From Ruegeria discodermiae (GTDB lineage Bacteria; Pseudomonadota; Alphaproteobacteria; Rhodobacterales; Rhodobacteraceae), in the NCBI RefSeq assembly GCF_030758345.1, contig NZ_JAVAMO010000009.1:62001-126000 (forward strand): a stretch of DNA of 64,000 bases. The letters are read 5' to 3'. The translations under genes and the position numbers were made by a program. The notes beneath the pieces are model-generated. The model worked only from the letters and a program-made list of their open reading frames with translations. It was not told the origin of the DNA and did no database searches. Shown one piece after another: positions 1-8,601 of the stretch (the first letter of the stretch is position 1; each line of letters starts with the position of its first letter).

Positions 1-221
1 ATCGGCGACGTGAACTGCACGTCCTGCCCTTCGAGCGTCACGGTGCCCTCATCCGGGATGACCGCGCCCGATACCGCCTTGATCAGTGAGCTTTTGCCCG
101 CGCCATTGTCGCCGATCACGGCCAGGATTTCTCCGGGCATCAGATCGAAATCGCATCTGTCGAGCGCGGTGACCTTGCCGTAGCGCTTGACCAACCCACG
201 GCCTTTCAGAATGGGTTCCAT
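1..221 (-). CDS. frcA: Sugar ABC transporter ATPase, N-terminal fragment (FrcA-like)
   Basis: This is the first 73 codons of an ATP-binding protein; the rest lies outside the window. The ATG at 221 shares its A with the stop of the permease gene (TAATG), so the two are translationally coupled. The visible part starts MEPILKGRGLVKRYGKVTAL and contains a Walker A motif, GDNGAGKSS. With the permease and binding protein upstream it forms a CUT2-type (ribose/fructose class) importer and should energise uptake at the inner face of the membrane. The name rests on the similarity of the whole cassette to Sinorhizobium frcBCA. The substrate is not proven by sequence. Confidence 0.75.
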   Translation of the reverse strand, partial: MEPILKGRGLVKRYGKVTALDRCDFDLMPGEILAVIGDNGAGKSSLIKAVSGAVIPDEGTVTLEGQDVQFTSP

Positions 222-1282
222 TATGCCGCCACCTTTCTGATCCACTGGTCCACGGCAACAGCCGCGATGATGAGCGCGCCGATCAGCAGGAAGGTCCATT
301 GCGCATCCGCACCCAGCAGGCGCAGGCCCAGAGTGAAGACCCCGACAATCAGCGCCCCAAAGAACGTGCCCAGGATCGAGCCGCGCCCGCCAAAGAGCGA
401 GATACCCCCAATCACCACGGCGGTGATGCTTTCGATGTTGAGAAGCTGACCGGAAGTTGGCGAAACCGACCCGATCCGTCCGATCAGGGCCCAGCCCGCG
501 AATGCGCAGATCAGACCCGCCAGTGCATAGACCGAGATCAGCGTCTTGCGCACGTCCACACCGGACAGTTCCGCCGCTTCGGGGTCATCACCCACTGCGT
601 AGACGTGCCGACCCCAGGCGGTGTGGCGAAGCACATAGGCCAGCACAAGAACAAGGCAGATCAGAAAGATCACGCCGAGGGTGAACACCGCCCCGCCGAT
701 ATTGACCTTGGCCCCCAGCAGTTGCAGCAGCGGGGCGTTATCCTCAATCTCCTGACTGCGGATGGTTTCGTTGGCCGAGTAGAGGAAATTGGCGGCCAGC
801 ACGATCTGCCACATGCCCAGCGTGACGATGAAGGGTGGCAGTTTCATGACGGCAACCAGCCAGCCGTTGACGTAGCCGATGGCTGTACCAAAAGCGAGGC
901 CGCAGAGGATCGAGATTTCCACCGGCATCCCGTAACGGAAGGTGAATTGCCCCATCACCACCGAGGAAATCACCGCGATCGCCCCGACGCTCAGATCGAT
1001 ACCAGCGGTCAGGATGACAAGGCTTTGCGCTGCCGCCACGATACCCACGATCTGCACCTGTTGCAGGATCAGCGTGAGCGCGAAGGGCGAGAAGAACTTG
1101 CTGCCCAGAAGGGCGCCGAAAATCACAACTGCCGCGAGCAGAACGATCAGCGGCACAAGGGCTGGCGTCGTATGCAATGCGTGGTGGAACCGACCGACCA
1201 GCCCCTTTTCGTGATCGTCGAAGGAAGCCACCTTGGCATCCGCGCTGGAGGCCGCAGCTTCGAAATTGTCCGACGGGGACAT
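221..1282 (-). CDS. frcC: Sugar ABC transporter permease (FrcC/RbsC family)
   Basis: A 353-residue inner-membrane permease of the BPD_transp_2 family. A cytoplasmic N-terminus of about 45 residues precedes many hydrophobic segments. The family signature AGIDLSVGAIAVISS lies near residue 95, and a glycine-rich conserved part, VVIGGISLFGGRGS, lies near residue 290. The start is supported by GGGAGG seven bases upstream of the ATG at 1282. It follows the binding-protein gene by about 95 bases and overlaps the ATPase start. Family knowledge gives a homodimeric channel for monosaccharides. Fructose/ribose/mannose is inferred from the FrcBCA-like context. Confidence 0.88.
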   Translation of the reverse strand: MSPSDNFEAAASSADAKVASFDDHEKGLVGRFHHALHTTPALVPLIVLLAAVVIFGALLGSKFFSPFALTLILQQVQIVGIVAAAQSLVILTAGIDLSVGAIAVISSVVMGQFTFRYGMPVEISILCGLAFGTAIGYVNGWLVAVMKLPPFIVTLGMWQIVLAANFLYSANETIRSQEIEDNAPLLQLLGAKVNIGGAVFTLGVIFLICLVLVLAYVLRHTAWGRHVYAVGDDPEAAELSGVDVRKTLISVYALAGLICAFAGWALIGRIGSVSPTSGQLLNIESITAVVIGGISLFGGRGSILGTFFGALIVGVFTLGLRLLGADAQWTFLLIGALIIAAVAVDQWIRKVAA

Positions 1283-1319
1283 GGGTTTCCTCCCGGTAGT
1301 AGCAGTAGTTTTGGGTCCG

Positions 1320-1351
1320 TGTGGCGGGCGCGGTTCAGCACGCCCGCCACA
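1320..1351 (-). promoter_or_regulatory. Intercistronic hairpin after the binding-protein gene
   Basis: A perfect 11-base-pair inverted repeat (TGTGGCGGGCG and its complement, 10-base loop) lies between the binding-protein stop at 1378 and the permease start at 1282. No T-run follows. Such hairpins commonly protect the upstream mRNA and keep the binding protein in excess over the membrane parts. That role here is inference. Confidence 0.6.
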
Positions 1352-1377
1352 TTATGTTCAAGCGCTTGGGGTGCTTA

Positions 1378-2391
1378 TCAGCCCCAGCAGAGCTCGGTTC
1401 CCTTGGCCGTGTCAATGCTGTCAACGCCGTCGACAGGATTGTCGGTGACAAGGGATACACCGGTGTCAAAGAAATCCTTGCCGTCGGTAGCCTGCGGCTT
1501 GGTCCCATCCTTGGCCCAGGCTGCAATCGCCTCGATCCCCTTGGAGGCCATCAGCAGCGGATATTGTTGCGAGGTCGCGCCGATCACACCATCCTTGACG
1601 TTGTCGACACCGGGGCAACCGCCATCGACCGATACGATCAGAACGTCGTTTTCACGCCCGATATCCTTGAGCGCCTCATAGGCTCCGGCGGCGGCGGGCT
1701 CGTTGATGGTGTAGACCACGTTGATTGTCGGGTCCTTGGCCAGAAGGTTCTCCATCGCCTTGCGACCGCCTTCTTCGTTGCCTGCCGTGATGTCATTGCC
1801 GACAATGCGCGGATCGGTCTCATCGCCCCATTTGTTGGGATCGCCCAGATCGATGCCGAAGCCCTGCAGGAAGCCCTGATCGCGCAACACGCCAACGGTG
1901 GGCTGACTGACGGCCAGATCAAGCATCGCGATGCGGGCATTTGCGGCCTCATCGCCCAGCGCGGCGGCGGCCCATTGGCCAATCAGCTCACCAGCCAGGA
2001 AATTGTCGGTGGCAAAGGTCATATCAGCAGCGTCGATCGGTTCGAGCGGGGTGTCCAGAGCGATGACCAGCAGACCGGCCTCACGAGCCTGTTCGACTGC
2101 GGGCACGATGGAGCTGGTGTCGGAGGCGGTCAGCAGAATGCCCTTGGCGCCACCGGCGATGCAGGTCTCGATCGCGGCCACCTGGGTCTCGTGGTCACCA
2201 TCGACCTTGCCGGCATAGCTGCTCAGGCTCACACCCAGTTCGGCGGCCTTGGCTTCGGCGCCTTCGCGCATCTTCACGAAGAAGGGGTTGGTGTCCGTCT
2301 TGGTGATCAGGCAGGCGGCAACCTCATCCGCCGAGGCGGTTCCGGCCAGCGCGGTCAAGGCCAATGCCGACGAAGTCAAAAGTCTTTTCAT
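1378..2391 (-). CDS. frcB: Periplasmic sugar-binding protein (FrcB-like)
   Basis: A 337-residue periplasmic binding protein of type 1 (Peripla_BP_4). A signal peptide of about 21 residues ends near ASADE. The mature part starts with the family pattern ([19 protein letters not shown]) and carries DTPLEP near residue 120 and an INEPAAAGA segment in the second lobe. GGGAGG five bases before the ATG supports the start. It is the first gene of the minus-strand operon frcBCA and faces frcR across 178 bases. It resembles Sinorhizobium FrcB, which binds fructose, mannose and ribose. The specificity here is inferred. Confidence 0.85.
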   Translation of the reverse strand: MKRLLTSSALALTALAGTASADEVAACLITKTDTNPFFVKMREGAEAKAAELGVSLSSYAGKVDGDHETQVAAIETCIAGGAKGILLTASDTSSIVPAVEQAREAGLLVIALDTPLEPIDAADMTFATDNFLAGELIGQWAAAALGDEAANARIAMLDLAVSQPTVGVLRDQGFLQGFGIDLGDPNKWGDETDPRIVGNDITAGNEEGGRKAMENLLAKDPTINVVYTINEPAAAGAYEALKDIGRENDVLIVSVDGGCPGVDNVKDGVIGATSQQYPLLMASKGIEAIAAWAKDGTKPQATDGKDFFDTGVSLVTDNPVDGVDSIDTAKGTELCWG

Positions 2392-2508
2392 GATGTCCTC
2401 CCAAGGAAATAACTTGCAACCGGGGTGGTTTCACCCGGCCCGAACCTGAACGCTCTCCCGGCTTCAGGTTGCCTGCTAGCAAGCCCGATTCCTTTCTGTC
2501 TGTCAATA

Positions 2509-2529
2509 AATAAATAAACTTGATTTATT
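2509..2529. promoter_or_regulatory. Candidate operator in the frcB-frcR divergent region
   Basis: An A/T-rich inverted repeat, AATAAAT-N7-ATTTATT, stands out from the G+C-rich surroundings, 40 bases before the frcR start and about 120 bases before frcB. ROK regulators bind A/T-rich palindromes beside the operons they control. The assignment is inferred from position and symmetry. Confidence 0.5.
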
Positions 2530-2569
2530 AAACCGCCTTGGGCATCTTTCCCTTGAACAGGAGATCACT

Positions 2570-3781
2570 ATGGTCGGCATCATGGATGGCCAAGATGTCA
2601 GAGAGCATATCGGGGGCGTGAACCAGAGCGGGGTTCGCGACTATAACGAACGCCTGCTTCTTTCCATGCTGCAACGCAACGGCGCGATGCCGGGCAGCGA
2701 TCTGGCGCGTCGTGCCGGGCTGTCGCCGCAAACGGTCTCGGTCATCCTGCGCAAGCTTGAGAAAGACGGTTTCGTCAAGCGCGGCCAGCCGATCCGTGGC
2801 AAGGTTGGCAAACCCTCAATCCCGATGGAATTGAACCCCGATGGCGTGCTGTCCTTCGGGTTGAAGATCGGACGTCGCAGTGCGGATTTGTTGCTGCTCG
2901 ATTTTGCGGGCAGGGTGCGCAATCAACTCCGCACTTCCTTCGACTACCCGCTGCCCGACGCGGTTCTTGGCTTTCTCGAAGGTGGAATGGAAACACTGTG
3001 CGCTGATCTGGATACTGGTGCGCTGGCGCGGCTGTGCGGGATCGGGATTGCTGCGCCGTTCGAACTTTGGAAATGGCACGATCTGGTGGGTGCGCCCGCC
3101 AACAAGTTTGAAACCTGGAAAGACATGAGCTTTGCCGAGCAAGTCGCTGGTTTCAGTGACCTTCCGGTTTTTGTCGTCAATGACGCCACCGCCGCCTGCC
3201 GGGCCGAACATCTTTATGGCAGCGCGAAGAAATACCGCGACTACGCTTATTTCTTCATAGGGTCGTTCATTGGTGGCGGCGTCGTTCTGAATGACACGGT
3301 GTTTGAGGGCAATCAGGGCAATGCTGGCGCGCTGGGGTCGATGCGCAGCACCGGGCCGTTGGGTGAGAGCCGGCAATTGATCGATGTTGCCTCGATCCAC
3401 CTGCTAGAGGCGCGCCTGATCGAGGCGGGGCTGGACCCCAAACTGCTCTGGCGACAACCGCAGGACTGGAGCGCCCTGTCGCGCTACGTCGATCCCTGGA
3501 TTGGCGAGACGGCGCAGGAACTTGCCAAGGCGTCGCTGTCGATCTGCTCGGTGATCGATTTCGAGGCGATCCTGATTGACGGCGCCTTTCCCGAACCCGT
3601 GCGCAACGAATTGGTAGAGCGGGTGCGGCGATACCTGATCAATCAGGACACGCGCGGATTGGTGGTCCCTCAGATCGAACCAGGCAGCATCGGTGGCAAC
3701 GCGCGTGGAATCGGCGCGGCAAGCAGCCCGTTCTTTTCGCAGTATCTGCTCAACACAAATGCCGGGCTATCGGCGATATAA
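2570..3781 (+). CDS. frcR: ROK-family transcriptional regulator (FrcR-like)
   Basis: A 403-residue regulator. A winged helix-turn-helix lies at residues 25-75 (SDLARRAGLSPQTVSVILRK) and is followed by a ROK/sugar-kinase fold with the glycine-rich loop FIGGGVVLNDTVFEGNQG. The zinc motif of many ROK proteins (CxCGxxGCxE) is not present; the corresponding stretch reads NAGALGSMRSTG. The start at 2570 has AGGAG six bases upstream; ATG 2582 is an alternative. Transcribed away from frcBCA, it is probably the local repressor or activator that senses the imported sugar. Confidence 0.82.
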   Translation: MVGIMDGQDVREHIGGVNQSGVRDYNERLLLSMLQRNGAMPGSDLARRAGLSPQTVSVILRKLEKDGFVKRGQPIRGKVGKPSIPMELNPDGVLSFGLKIGRRSADLLLLDFAGRVRNQLRTSFDYPLPDAVLGFLEGGMETLCADLDTGALARLCGIGIAAPFELWKWHDLVGAPANKFETWKDMSFAEQVAGFSDLPVFVVNDATAACRAEHLYGSAKKYRDYAYFFIGSFIGGGVVLNDTVFEGNQGNAGALGSMRSTGPLGESRQLIDVASIHLLEARLIEAGLDPKLLWRQPQDWSALSRYVDPWIGETAQELAKASLSICSVIDFEAILIDGAFPEPVRNELVERVRRYLINQDTRGLVVPQIEPGSIGGNARGIGAASSPFFSQYLLNTNAGLSAI

Positions 3782-3813
3782 CCCGACATCTGGCGGCACC
3801 GTTCCTGCCAGGA

Positions 3814-5616
3814 TCAGCGCCCGAGGTGATACACTTCCTGCAAGCCATAGACCGGCGTGTCCAGCCCCTCCATGCGCGCCTTTAGCTGTAGCGACAGGAA
3901 TTGCGAATAGTGGCGCGACTGATGCAGGTTGCCGCCATGGAACCACAGCGCTTCCTGCTGGGTGGGCTTCCACATGTTGCGCTGCTCGCCTTCCCAGGGG
4001 CCAGGATCCTTCGTAGTGTCGGAGCCAAGGCCCCAGACCTTGCCGACCTTGTCGGCCATATCCTGCCCCATCAGATCCGCGACCCAGCCATTCATCGAGC
4101 CATAGCCGGTGGCATAGACGATCAGGTCGGCCTCCAGCTTTTCGCCACTATCCAGAATGACCCCGTCTTCGACCACTTCGACAACCTGACCGCGCTTGAG
4201 CTTGATCTCGCCATCGATGATCAACTGGCTTGCGCCGATATCGATGTAGTAGCCCGACCCGCGGCGCAGATACTTCATGAATAGTCCCGAGTCATCGTCG
4301 CCCCAATCCAGCCAGAACCCTGCCTTTTCCAGACCCTCGTAGAAGTCGGCATCGCGCTTTTTCATCTCTACATAGGCGGGGATCTGGAACTGGTGCAGAA
4401 TCCGGTAGGGCAGGGAGGCAAAGATCAGATCGGCCTTTTCGGTGGTCACACCCGCCGCGACCGCCTCTTCGGAATATAGCGCGCCAAGGCCCACATCCAT
4501 CAACGTGTCAGAGCGCACGATATGGGTCGAGGAGCGCTGCACCATGGTCACATCGACATCGTTCTCCCATAGCGCCGCGCAGATATCATGAGCCGAGTTG
4601 TTCGAGCCGATCACCAGCGCCTTCTTGCCTTTGTAGGCGTCCGGGCCGGGATGTTTCGAGGAATGATGCTGATCGCCTTTGAAGCTGTCCATGCCGGGGA
4701 AATCGGGCACATTGGCCTTGCCCGACATGCCGGTGGCCATGACCAGTTGTTTGGGTTTCAGCACCACTTCTTCGCCATCGCGGTCCACGACCACCGTCCA
4801 CTCTCCAGTGGCTGGGTCGTAGCTGGCGGATTTTGCGGTGCTGCGGGTCCAGTAGTTCAACTCCATCACCTTGGTGTACATTTCCAGCCAGTCGCCGATC
4901 TTGTCCTTGGGTGAGAAGACCGGCCAGTTCTCAGGGAACTTGATGTAAGGCAGGTGGTCGTACCAGACCGGATCATGCAGGCAGAGCGATTTGTAACGGT
5001 TGCGCCAGCTGTCGCCGGGTCGTTCGTTGCGCTCGACAATGATGGTGGGCACGCCAAGCTGGCGCAGCCGCGCGCCAAGCGCGATGGCGCCCTGACCACC
5101 GCCGACGATCAGGCAATAAGGCTGGGTCTGATAACCAAGCTCTGCCTCTTCCTTTTCGCGCTCTTCTTTCCAGGTGGTGCGGTGCCTGCCTGCCCCATGT
5201 TTGGCGCCAAGCGGGCGGGCGAAGCCTTTGGGTTCCTCATGGCCCTTCAGTTCGACCATCGTGGTCAGCAGGGTCCAGATCTTGCCACCCACCAACCGGA
5301 TCAGACCATAGCCACGGGCGATTTCGGTCTCGAAACTGATCCAGGCGGTGACGACGCCGTCTTCTTCGGTTGGAACCTCGCCCTCGGCGATTGACCAGCC
5401 CGACGGCTTTGTCGTGGCCAACTGATGCGAGAGCATGTCGGCAACCTGATCTTTGCCCTCTACCGTTTTGAGGTTCCAGGTAAAGGTCACAAGGTCGCGC
5501 CAGTAGCATTCATCGGCAAACATGTCCGTTGCCCGGGCAATATCACCCTCGGCAAGCGCCTGTCCGAAATCGTCCAGAAAAGCCTGGGTCTGGTCGGCAA
5601 GTGTTGTATCAAGCAT
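3814..5616 (-). CDS. FAD/NADPH monooxygenase with N-terminal NTF2-like domain
   Basis: A 600-residue two-domain protein. Residues 1-130 resemble an NTF2/SnoaL-like fold. The rest is a flavin-containing monooxygenase (FMO/YUCCA-like) with an FAD Rossmann motif, IVGGGQGAIALGARL, near residue 170, an NADPH motif, VIGSNNSAHDICAAL, near residue 335, and the late ATGYG segment typical of FMOs. A longer frame starts at 5670, but ATG 5616 is preferred because AGGGAGG sits just upstream. The substrate is unknown; the family oxygenates soft N or S nucleophiles or carbonyls. It converges on frcR and looks monocistronic. The distance to norC includes a divergent promoter region. Confidence 0.8.
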   Translation of the reverse strand: MLDTTLADQTQAFLDDFGQALAEGDIARATDMFADECYWRDLVTFTWNLKTVEGKDQVADMLSHQLATTKPSGWSIAEGEVPTEEDGVVTAWISFETEIARGYGLIRLVGGKIWTLLTTMVELKGHEEPKGFARPLGAKHGAGRHRTTWKEEREKEEAELGYQTQPYCLIVGGGQGAIALGARLRQLGVPTIIVERNERPGDSWRNRYKSLCLHDPVWYDHLPYIKFPENWPVFSPKDKIGDWLEMYTKVMELNYWTRSTAKSASYDPATGEWTVVVDRDGEEVVLKPKQLVMATGMSGKANVPDFPGMDSFKGDQHHSSKHPGPDAYKGKKALVIGSNNSAHDICAALWENDVDVTMVQRSSTHIVRSDTLMDVGLGALYSEEAVAAGVTTEKADLIFASLPYRILHQFQIPAYVEMKKRDADFYEGLEKAGFWLDWGDDDSGLFMKYLRRGSGYYIDIGASQLIIDGEIKLKRGQVVEVVEDGVILDSGEKLEADLIVYATGYGSMNGWVADLMGQDMADKVGKVWGLGSDTTKDPGPWEGEQRNMWKPTQQEALWFHGGNLHQSRHYSQFLSLQLKARMEGLDTPVYGLQEVYHLGR

Positions 5617-5863
5617 TCTGTCCTCCCTGATTGCTTCTTCGATCAGTTCCTGACCGGTCCGCGTCACCATGAGCCTTTAGCCCGAGGGGCCGTATGATGT
5701 GACAGCCCAGCGCAAGCCGCTATTCCCGGTCGGCCCCTTACGTCTTTGTGGTGTTCAGCGGGACCCTAACATCAAATCCGGGTCAAAGTAGACTGCCACT
5801 TTGGTCGCCAGCGCAGGCATCCCCGCGCCCGCCCGGCCAATCGGCTGGCTTAATCTCGCAGGC

Positions 5864-5877
5864 TTGACTTTCGTTAA
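5864..5877. promoter_or_regulatory. Candidate Dnr/Nnr-type (Crp/Fnr family) box before norC
   Basis: TTGACTTTCGTTAA is a near-palindrome of the TTGAT-N4-ATCAA class used by Fnr, Dnr and NnrR. It lies 65 bases before the norC start, a normal activating distance. Closely similar sites lie at 11341 and 29433, before the other denitrification operons. The rest of 5617-5941 shows no gene. Confidence 0.65.
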
Positions 5878-5941
5878 GGCCCTATCCGCCTGCACCCGAC
5901 ATGGTTCCCCTCATCACCAACGCGGCGCAAAGGAGAGCGCA

Positions 5942-6394
5942 ATGCGCGAAGTCATGACCAAAATCATGGCCCGCAACATTTTCTATGGCGGGTCACTGTT
6001 CTTCATCCTCATTTTCGTGGGCCTGACCATCCACTCACACCGCTACATCGTGAACACCTCGACCGCGTCTGAGCCGCTGACCGAAAGTGTCGCCGCTGGC
6101 AAACGTGTGTGGGAGGACCATGCCTGCATCAACTGCCACACGATTCTGGGCGAAGGGGCCTATTTCGCCCCTGAACTGGCCAATGTGATGACCCGGTGGG
6201 ATGTGCTCGACGATCGTGAATCGGCGTTCGAGACGCTCAAGGGCTGGATGGAAAGCCAGCCCACGGGGATCGAAGGGCGGCGGCAGATGCCCAATTTTGA
6301 TCTGAGCGACGAAGAGCTGCAGAACCTCACCGATTTCCTCATCTGGACAGACCATATCGATGCCCAGGAATGGCCGCCGAATGACGCTGGTTAA
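5942..6394 (+). CDS. norC: Nitric oxide reductase cytochrome c subunit
   Basis: A 150-residue membrane-anchored cytochrome c, the electron-entry subunit of cNOR (2 NO to N2O). One N-terminal membrane helix (residues 13-32) is followed by a periplasmic domain with a single heme c motif, CINCH, and a distal Met candidate in RRQMPNFDL. A longer frame opens at 5801, but ATG 5942 carries AAAGGAG seven bases upstream and gives the normal NorC length. It is first in norCBQD; norB begins 15 bases after its stop. Regulation by NO through the upstream box is inferred. Confidence 0.95.
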   Translation: MREVMTKIMARNIFYGGSLFFILIFVGLTIHSHRYIVNTSTASEPLTESVAAGKRVWEDHACINCHTILGEGAYFAPELANVMTRWDVLDDRESAFETLKGWMESQPTGIEGRRQMPNFDLSDEELQNLTDFLIWTDHIDAQEWPPNDAG

Positions 6395-6409
6395 GGAGGG
6401 CCTGACCCA

Positions 6410-7777
6410 ATGAAATATCAATCCCAGAAAATCGCGCTGGCCTATTTCGCCGTGGCCATGGCGCTGTTTGCGATCCAGGTGCTTGGCGGCTTGCTGGCAG
6501 GCTGGATCTATGTCTCTCCGAACACATTGTCGGAGTCGCTGCCGTTCAACATCGTGCGGATGCTGCACACCAACTCGCTGATCGTCTGGCTGATCACCGG
6601 CTTCTTCGGGGCGGCCTATTTCCTGATCCCCGAAGAGACGGAGCGCGAGATTCATTCAACCAAGCTGGCCTATATCCAGCTGGCCATTCTGGTGATCGGC
6701 ACGCTTGGCGTGGTGGTCACCTATGTTTTCAACCTGTTCGAGGGGAATTACTTTCTCGGCAAGGAAGGCCGCGAATTCCTTGAACAGCCGAAATGGGTCA
6801 AGGCCGGGATCGTCGTTGCGGCGCTGATCTTTCTCTACAACGTCACCATGACGGTGCTGAAGGGCCGCAAGACCGCGATCAGCAATATCCTGATCCTGGG
6901 CCTCTGGGGTCTGGCTCTGCTGTTCCTCTTTGCCTTCTACAACCCCGAAAACCTCGGGCTCGACAAGCTTTACTGGTGGTATGTCGTCCACCTCTGGGTC
7001 GAAGGCGTGTGGGAGCTGATCATGGCTTCGATCCTTGCCTATCTGATGCTGAAATTGACCGGCGTCGACCGCGAGGTGGTGGAAAAATGGCTCTATGTCA
7101 TTGTCGCCGCTGCGCTGTTCTCAGGCATCCTCGGCACCGGGCACCACTATTACTGGATCGGCACGCCGGGCTATTGGCAGTGGATCGGGTCGATCTTCAG
7201 TTCGCTTGAGGTGATCCCTTTCTTTGCAATGATGGCCTTTGCCTTCGTCATGGTCTGGAAGGGCCGCCGGGATCATCCCAACAAGGCAGCACTTCTGTGG
7301 TCGCTAGGCTGTGCAACGCTGGCCTTCTTTGGCGCGGGTGTCTGGGGCTTCCTGCATACGCTGCACGGAGTGAACTACTATACCCACGGCACGCAGATCA
7401 CCGCCGCGCATGGTCACCTTGCGTTCTTCGGGGCCTATGTCTCGCTGAATCTGGCAATCTTCACCTATGCGATGCCGATCCTGAAAGGGCGCGATCCCTA
7501 TAATCAGGTGCTGAACATGGCGTCCTTCTGGCTGATGTCGAGTGGTATGGTCTTCATGACCTTCGTGCTGACCTTTGCGGGCACCATCCAGACCCATCTG
7601 CAGCGGGTGCTGGGCGACTATTTCATGGATGTGCAGGATCAGGTCGCGATCTTCTACTGGATGCGCTTTGGCTCGGGTCTGGTGGTGGTAATTGGCGCGT
7701 TGCTGTTCATCTACGCCATCTGGGTGCCGCGTAAAGAGGTCATCGAACCCGGTGCTGCCAAAACACCTGCGGAGTGA
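6410..7777 (+). CDS. norB: Nitric oxide reductase catalytic subunit (cNOR)
   Basis: A 455-residue, about 12-helix heme-copper-oxidase-superfamily protein that reduces NO at a heme b3/non-heme iron centre. Characteristic parts are HLWVEGVWELIMASI, with the conserved Glu; TGHHYYWIGTPGYWQWIGS, with FeB His ligands and a conserved Glu soon after; and GTQITAAHGHLAFFGAY. Length matches the family. AGGAGG precedes the ATG. It pairs with NorC and is activated by the NorQ/NorD chaperones encoded next. Confidence 0.97.
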   Translation: MKYQSQKIALAYFAVAMALFAIQVLGGLLAGWIYVSPNTLSESLPFNIVRMLHTNSLIVWLITGFFGAAYFLIPEETEREIHSTKLAYIQLAILVIGTLGVVVTYVFNLFEGNYFLGKEGREFLEQPKWVKAGIVVAALIFLYNVTMTVLKGRKTAISNILILGLWGLALLFLFAFYNPENLGLDKLYWWYVVHLWVEGVWELIMASILAYLMLKLTGVDREVVEKWLYVIVAAALFSGILGTGHHYYWIGTPGYWQWIGSIFSSLEVIPFFAMMAFAFVMVWKGRRDHPNKAALLWSLGCATLAFFGAGVWGFLHTLHGVNYYTHGTQITAAHGHLAFFGAYVSLNLAIFTYAMPILKGRDPYNQVLNMASFWLMSSGMVFMTFVLTFAGTIQTHLQRVLGDYFMDVQDQVAIFYWMRFGSGLVVVIGALLFIYAIWVPRKEVIEPGAAKTPAE

Positions 7778-7782
7778 TGGAC

Positions 7783-8592
7783 ATGGATGGATCCCTAAAA
7801 CTGGAGGCGGGGGCGGCAGGCGCCCCCTTCTACCTTGCCCAGGGCGATGAGTGTGAGGTCTTTGCAGCTGCTTACACCAACAACCTGCCGGTTCTACTGA
7901 AAGGGCCGACAGGCTGCGGCAAGACCCGGTTCGTGGCGCATATGGCAGCGCAGTTGGGCCGACCGCTTTACACCGTGGCCTGCCATGACGATCTAGCTGC
8001 TGCCGACCTGATCGGGCGCTACCTGCTGAAAGGTGGCGAGACCGTCTGGGTCGACGGGCCGCTGACCCGCGCCGTGCGCGAAGGCGCGATCTGCTATCTC
8101 GACGAGGTGGTTGAGGCGCGCAAGGATGTGACGGTGGTGCTGCACCCGCTCACCGATGACCGGCGCATCCTGCCGATTGATCGGACCGGCGAAGAGCTGG
8201 ACGCCGCACCGGGCTTCATGCTGGTCGCCTCCTACAACCCCGGATACCAGAACATCCTCAAGACATTGAAACCATCGACCCGGCAGCGCTTCATCTCGAT
8301 GGAGTTCGATTTTCCCGCCGCACCAGTGGAAACGCAGATCGTGGCGCAGGAAAGCGGGCTCGACCCGGATCGCTGTGCTGCCTTGGTGCGGTTGGCGGGC
8401 AAGCTGCGCGGGTTGAAAGGCCAGGATCTGGAAGAAGGGGTTTCGACTCGGCTCGTGGTCTATGCCGCAACGCTGATTGCGCAGGGCATGTCGACCGACC
8501 GCGCGATTCTGGCGGCGATGGTCGAACCGCTGACCGATGACGAGGATATCAAACGCGGCCTCCTCGATCTTGTCACTGCCGTCTTTGGGTGA
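7783..8592 (+). CDS. norQ: NorQ, MoxR/CbbQ-type AAA+ ATPase for NO reductase activation
   Basis: A 269-residue AAA+ protein with Walker A GPTGCGKTRF near residue 45, Walker B AICYLDEVVEA and sensor segment MLVASYNPGYQN. NorQ works with NorD to insert iron into NorB. Three starts are possible (GTG 7774, ATG 7777, ATG 7783). GGAG at 7771-7774 gives proper spacing only to 7783. The gene begins directly after norB, so translation is coupled. Confidence 0.92.
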   Translation: MDGSLKLEAGAAGAPFYLAQGDECEVFAAAYTNNLPVLLKGPTGCGKTRFVAHMAAQLGRPLYTVACHDDLAAADLIGRYLLKGGETVWVDGPLTRAVREGAICYLDEVVEARKDVTVVLHPLTDDRRILPIDRTGEELDAAPGFMLVASYNPGYQNILKTLKPSTRQRFISMEFDFPAAPVETQIVAQESGLDPDRCAALVRLAGKLRGLKGQDLEEGVSTRLVVYAATLIAQGMSTDRAILAAMVEPLTDDEDIKRGLLDLVTAVFG

Positions 8593-8601
8593 GGCCGGCG
8601 T

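Noticed and set aside
299-1681. 460-codon plus-strand frame
   Set aside because: It is antisense to frcC and frcB, has low-complexity Arg/Gln/His-rich translation and no ribosome site. It is a shadow of high-G+C genes.
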